Below, piece by piece: positions 4,024-6,466 of a stretch of 6,466 nucleotides of DNA (positions within the stretch are counted from its first letter, which is position 1; each line of letters begins with the position of its first letter). The notes beneath the pieces are model-generated. The model saw only the letters and a list, made by a program, of their open reading frames with translations, was not told the DNA's origin and did not search any database. Source of the stretch: Methanosarcinales archaeon. Lineage in GTDB: Archaea > Halobacteriota > Methanosarcinia > Methanosarcinales > Methanogasteraceae. The position numbers and the translations under genes were made by a program. The stretch is from assembly GCA_030605805.1 (NCBI GenBank), contig JAUWHQ010000150.1:1-6466 (forward strand). The letters are read 5' to 3'.

Positions 4024-5868
4024 ATGGATAAAATGAAAGCAATCACATGGATATTGGTTCTTACCGGTCTGCTGCTTGCAGCAATGCCAGCATCTGCAGG
4101 ACTTTCCGGATGGCAGTACCAGCAAGAGATCACGATTCAGGAAAACTCTGGCAAGACGCTCCATGATTATCAGGTTCTGGTGGAGCTGGCTGGCAGCGAT
4201 TTTCCGGGAGAGGCGCAGCCGGATGGCGATGACATCAGATTCACGGATGTGGACGGGCGTGAATTGAGTTACTGGACCTGCGAGTTCGATGCGGGGTCAA
4301 AGCGAGCGAGGATTTGGGTGAAGGTGCCTCTGATTCAGGCGAACGGTGAGGCGAAGGTTATGATGTGGTATGGGAATCCGAGCGCGGAGAGTGCGAGTGA
4401 TGGCGATGCGGTGTTTGAGTTTTTTGATGATTTCTCTGGGTTAAGTTTGAACACAAATAAATGGGATATAACGGGTTCACCATATATAGATTCTAGTTGG
4501 TTACACGCATCTGGGGGACAATCACTGTTATCCACTAGCCCAGTTGCAGGACCCTATGTATTAGAGGCGAAATGTAAACAAGTTACTATGCCCGCTGGTA
4601 GGATGGGAAAAGCAATCGGAGATGGTTATGTTATATATTATGATGATACAAAAAATATGCTGCAATCATATTTTCACAACCATGGCGGGAATTACTGGAG
4701 AGAAGTTGAAGTCGCTGGTGGAAGCACTCATTATTATAATGTTCCAATAATAGAAAATGCTGTTACAACATATAGTCTAAAAATATATTCAGATGGTGTG
4801 GTTTTTAGAACTTATAGAGATGGTTCATTAATAACATCTAGAGAGCTAACAAACTATTTTGTAACTAGCGGAAAAATCGGTATTGGCGTTTATGAAAGTG
4901 GCGAATATCTTTTCGACGATGTCAGAGTCCGCAAATATACCTCTATTGAGCCCACCATAACCATTGGAAAGGAACTTCCCACTATATACACTACTATCTC
5001 TATCATCAAATCCCCATCCCCCCACTCCATCCGCCAGTTCCAGGAAACCACCATCACCCTATCCATCAAAAACTCAGGCACCACAGACGCAACCGACATC
5101 GAGATCACGGATGCGATCCACCCCAGTTTCGATCTCGTAAGCGGCGACTTCCCGAACCCGAAGCGCTACGACCTGATCCGACCCGGCGAGACAAGAGACC
5201 TCCAGTACACAATCTCCGCAAAGGAGAGCGGCACCTTCACGCTTGACCCGGCCACCGTAACTTATGCAGACGAGGACGGAAACATCCAGGAGGCAACATC
5301 AGAACCCGCATCCATCAAAGTCATCCCGTCCACAGAGGGCGGCACTGCTGGCGGCACATCCCACACCCCATCCGTCTCGACCGCGAGCGTGCAGCTTCAC
5401 GGCGAGAAGACCAATGTCGTGCTCGGCGAGGACATCCTGCTGAAACTCTCGGCTGTGAACCTGATCACCAAACCAACGATGCATGTGCAGGTCATAATCA
5501 TCCCGCCGTCTGGTATGAGCGTCACCTCGTCTGCTTTTGCCAAATCCGGAGCCGGGCAGTACACGACCACTTACGAACTTGAGCCTGGAACTGGCAAGGA
5601 TATTGAGGTTGCGATACGGTCGAATCAGGTCGGCGATTTCGATGTGAACGGCAGGATCATCTACTATTTCGGCGATGATCGTGAAGATGCCGAGGATCAT
5701 ACACTTATTCTACCGATCAATGTTCGAGCAGAAGCAGAGCCGGGCGCAGAGCGGACGCAAAGCCCATCAGAATCAGAGAGATCGAGTACGCCCGGATTTG
5801 AAGCGGTGTTTGCGGCGGTGGGGGTGTTGCTTGTAGCATTATTGACCAAAAGAAGAAGGGTAGATTAA
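4024..5868 (+). CDS. Secreted DUF2341 / lectin-like / Ig-like surface protein with PGF-CTERM tail
   Basis: 614-aa modular envelope protein. Residues 1-25 are a signal peptide (ASA before G26). Residues 27-137 form a DUF2341 domain, recognisable from GWQYQQEITI, DDIRFTDVDGREL, IWVKVP, WYGNPSA and the closing FEFFDDFSG. Residues 138-308 look like a concanavalin/LamG-type beta sandwich, ending GIGVYESGEYLFDDVRV. Residues about 322-436 resemble DUF11/CARDB-like conserved repeats (ITLSIKNSGTTDATDIEITD). Residues 453-568 are an Ig-like module related to those of the two upstream paralogues, preceded by a Gly/Thr/Ser linker. Residues 590-614 give PGF, a hydrophobic helix and KRRR, the PGF-CTERM signal that in euryarchaea is processed by archaeosortase A and lipid-anchored. 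DUF2341/ConA-like proteins are often linked to carbohydrate binding or adhesion, but no ligand can be inferred here. Base composition shifts sharply inside the gene, as described for the AT-rich block. Confidence 0.85.
   Translation: MDKMKAITWILVLTGLLLAAMPASAGLSGWQYQQEITIQENSGKTLHDYQVLVELAGSDFPGEAQPDGDDIRFTDVDGRELSYWTCEFDAGSKRARIWVKVPLIQANGEAKVMMWYGNPSAESASDGDAVFEFFDDFSGLSLNTNKWDITGSPYIDSSWLHASGGQSLLSTSPVAGPYVLEAKCKQVTMPAGRMGKAIGDGYVIYYDDTKNMLQSYFHNHGGNYWREVEVAGGSTHYYNVPIIENAVTTYSLKIYSDGVVFRTYRDGSLITSRELTNYFVTSGKIGIGVYESGEYLFDDVRVRKYTSIEPTITIGKELPTIYTTISIIKSPSPHSIRQFQETTITLSIKNSGTTDATDIEITDAIHPSFDLVSGDFPNPKRYDLIRPGETRDLQYTISAKESGTFTLDPATVTYADEDGNIQEATSEPASIKVIPSTEGGTAGGTSHTPSVSTASVQLHGEKTNVVLGEDILLKLSAVNLITKPTMHVQVIIIPPSGMSVTSSAFAKSGAGQYTTTYELEPGTGKDIEVAIRSNQVGDFDVNGRIIYYFGDDREDAEDHTLILPINVRAEAEPGAERTQSPSESERSSTPGFEAVFAAVGVLLVALLTKRRRVD
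4441..4920. other. AT-rich compositional island within the DUF2341 gene
   Basis: By hand count this 480-bp block has 174 G+C (36%). The 240 bp before it (4201-4440) has 133 (55%), and 5041-5280 has 138 (57.5%). Codon use shifts with it: AGA/AGG for Arg, ATA for Ile and TTA for Leu become frequent. The block corresponds to residues 140-299, that is, the lectin-like domain, and its left edge coincides with the end of the DUF2341 domain. The reading frame is intact across both edges. Domain-level recombination or transfer is the simplest explanation. Confidence 0.75.
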
Positions 5869-5872
5869 GATA

Positions 5873-6466
5873 ATGAATTTGCTTGAGGAAAGCGAGAAAA
5901 CAGAGATAACCTACGGCGCAAATGATCCCGGCGGAGTCGCTTCAATAAAAATATTGCTCGATGGAACAACACTCGAATCCCAGAACCGAGCAGGAACGTA
6001 CACTGTAACAACAAGCCCCCTCCCGGTGGGCAGGCACACAATCAGAGTCGAAGCAACCGATTCAAAATCAAATTCCGGCTTCGAAGAACTCCTGCTAACC
6101 GTCGAGCGAGCCGGACCAAGCGTCTATTTCGGAACCACAAGAACCATGATCAAGAAAGGCGAGGATGCAATCTTCACGCTATCAGCGGTCAACCCGATCG
6201 GAAACCCATCCATGACCGTCCAGCTAATCTTGAAGCCGCCATCCGGTGTCTCGGTTACCAGCAGTTCATTCGCGAAAGCCGGGTCCGGAATCTACACATG
6301 CACCCAAGTAATCGAATCCGGCGACAATGTGCGGTCAATCGAGGTGCGACTCACCGGCAACCAGATCGGGACGCATGAAATCGCAAGCGAGGTGTACTAC
6401 CAGTTTGAGGGCAGTTCAAAGTCCCCGACGCGATACGAGACGCTCACGCTGATTGTGGAGCCGGAG
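5873..6466 (+). CDS. Ig-like surface-type protein, lacks signal peptide, 3' end outside window
   Basis: 198 codons are open to the window edge. They begin MNLLEESEKTEITYGANDPG and have no hydrophobic signal. Residues 10-77 resemble an Ig-like beta sandwich entered partway through its usual repeat (NDPGGVASIKILLDG, then PVGRHTIRVEATD). Residues 80-198 repeat the Ig-like module of the preceding protein: GED...LSAVN, PPSG-SVTSS-FAK-G-G-YT, IEV, then YY-F. The ATG lies 4 bp after the upstream stop; the only purine-rich candidate SD (AGAAGGG, 5853-5859) is unusually far. In-frame stop TAG 5861 excludes a longer N-terminus. Absence of a signal peptide in a protein otherwise built from extracellular modules suggests a 5'-truncated gene copy or a recombination junction. 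It could be translated but would not be exported by Sec in this form. Function is unknown. Confidence 0.65.
   Translation, partial: MNLLEESEKTEITYGANDPGGVASIKILLDGTTLESQNRAGTYTVTTSPLPVGRHTIRVEATDSKSNSGFEELLLTVERAGPSVYFGTTRTMIKKGEDAIFTLSAVNPIGNPSMTVQLILKPPSGVSVTSSSFAKAGSGIYTCTQVIESGDNVRSIEVRLTGNQIGTHEIASEVYYQFEGSSKSPTRYETLTLIVEPE

Noticed and set aside
5299..5700. 133-codon minus-strand open frame inside the DUF2341 gene
   Set aside because: It is antisense to clearly homologous Ig-like coding sequence and shows no recognisable domain; typical for GC-rich DNA.
1..6466. CRISPR array, rRNA or phage structural genes
   Set aside because: No regularly spaced identical repeats with unique spacers, no rRNA-like sequence, and no phage hallmark proteins were seen.

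Overview
The window looks like a piece of an archaeal chromosome, most likely from a euryarchaeote of the methanogen/ANME/alkane-oxidiser kind. Four signs point there: an Mre11-type nuclease start divergent from cbiB, a PGF-CTERM cell-surface sorting tail, a DUF2341 surface protein, and BRE/box A-like promoter elements rather than bacterial -35/-10 boxes. I cannot fix the genus from sequence alone.

Layout. Positions 1-98 (minus strand) hold the first 32 codons of an Mre11/SbcD-like nuclease, cut by the window edge. It shares a 40-bp divergent promoter gap with cbiB (139-1107, plus strand), which encodes the cobalamin-pathway adenosylcobinamide-phosphate synthase. A 274-bp intergenic region (1108-1381) has no gene. 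It carries helically phased CCGAT repeats, a small inverted repeat, a box A-like element, and a 21-22 bp direct repeat ending in a TGAACA-N9-TGTTCA palindrome.

From 1382 to the end, six genes run in one direction with gaps of 38 bp, 8 bp, an 8-bp overlap, 39 bp and 4 bp, so they are probably one operon or two. In order they are: two tandem paralogous membrane-anchored surface proteins (1382-2080, 2119-2820); a JAMM/MPN+ metallopeptidase with a complete H-x-H-x7-S-x2-D signature (2829-3479); an overlapping winged-helix protein resembling MarR/BlaI regulators (3472-3984); a 614-residue secreted DUF2341 protein with a PGF-CTERM tail (4024-5868); and a further Ig-like surface-type protein that lacks a signal peptide and runs off the window (5873-6466).

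Four of these proteins carry versions of the same roughly 115-residue Ig-like module, so this is a locus for one family of envelope proteins. The most interesting possibility is that the JAMM protease and the wHTH form a protease-repressor switch for the surface operon, with the palindrome at 1339-1359 as a candidate operator. That is inference. The strongest direct observation is a 480-bp block of about 36% GC inside the DUF2341 gene, flanked by 55-58% GC, which marks a mosaic adhesin-like gene.
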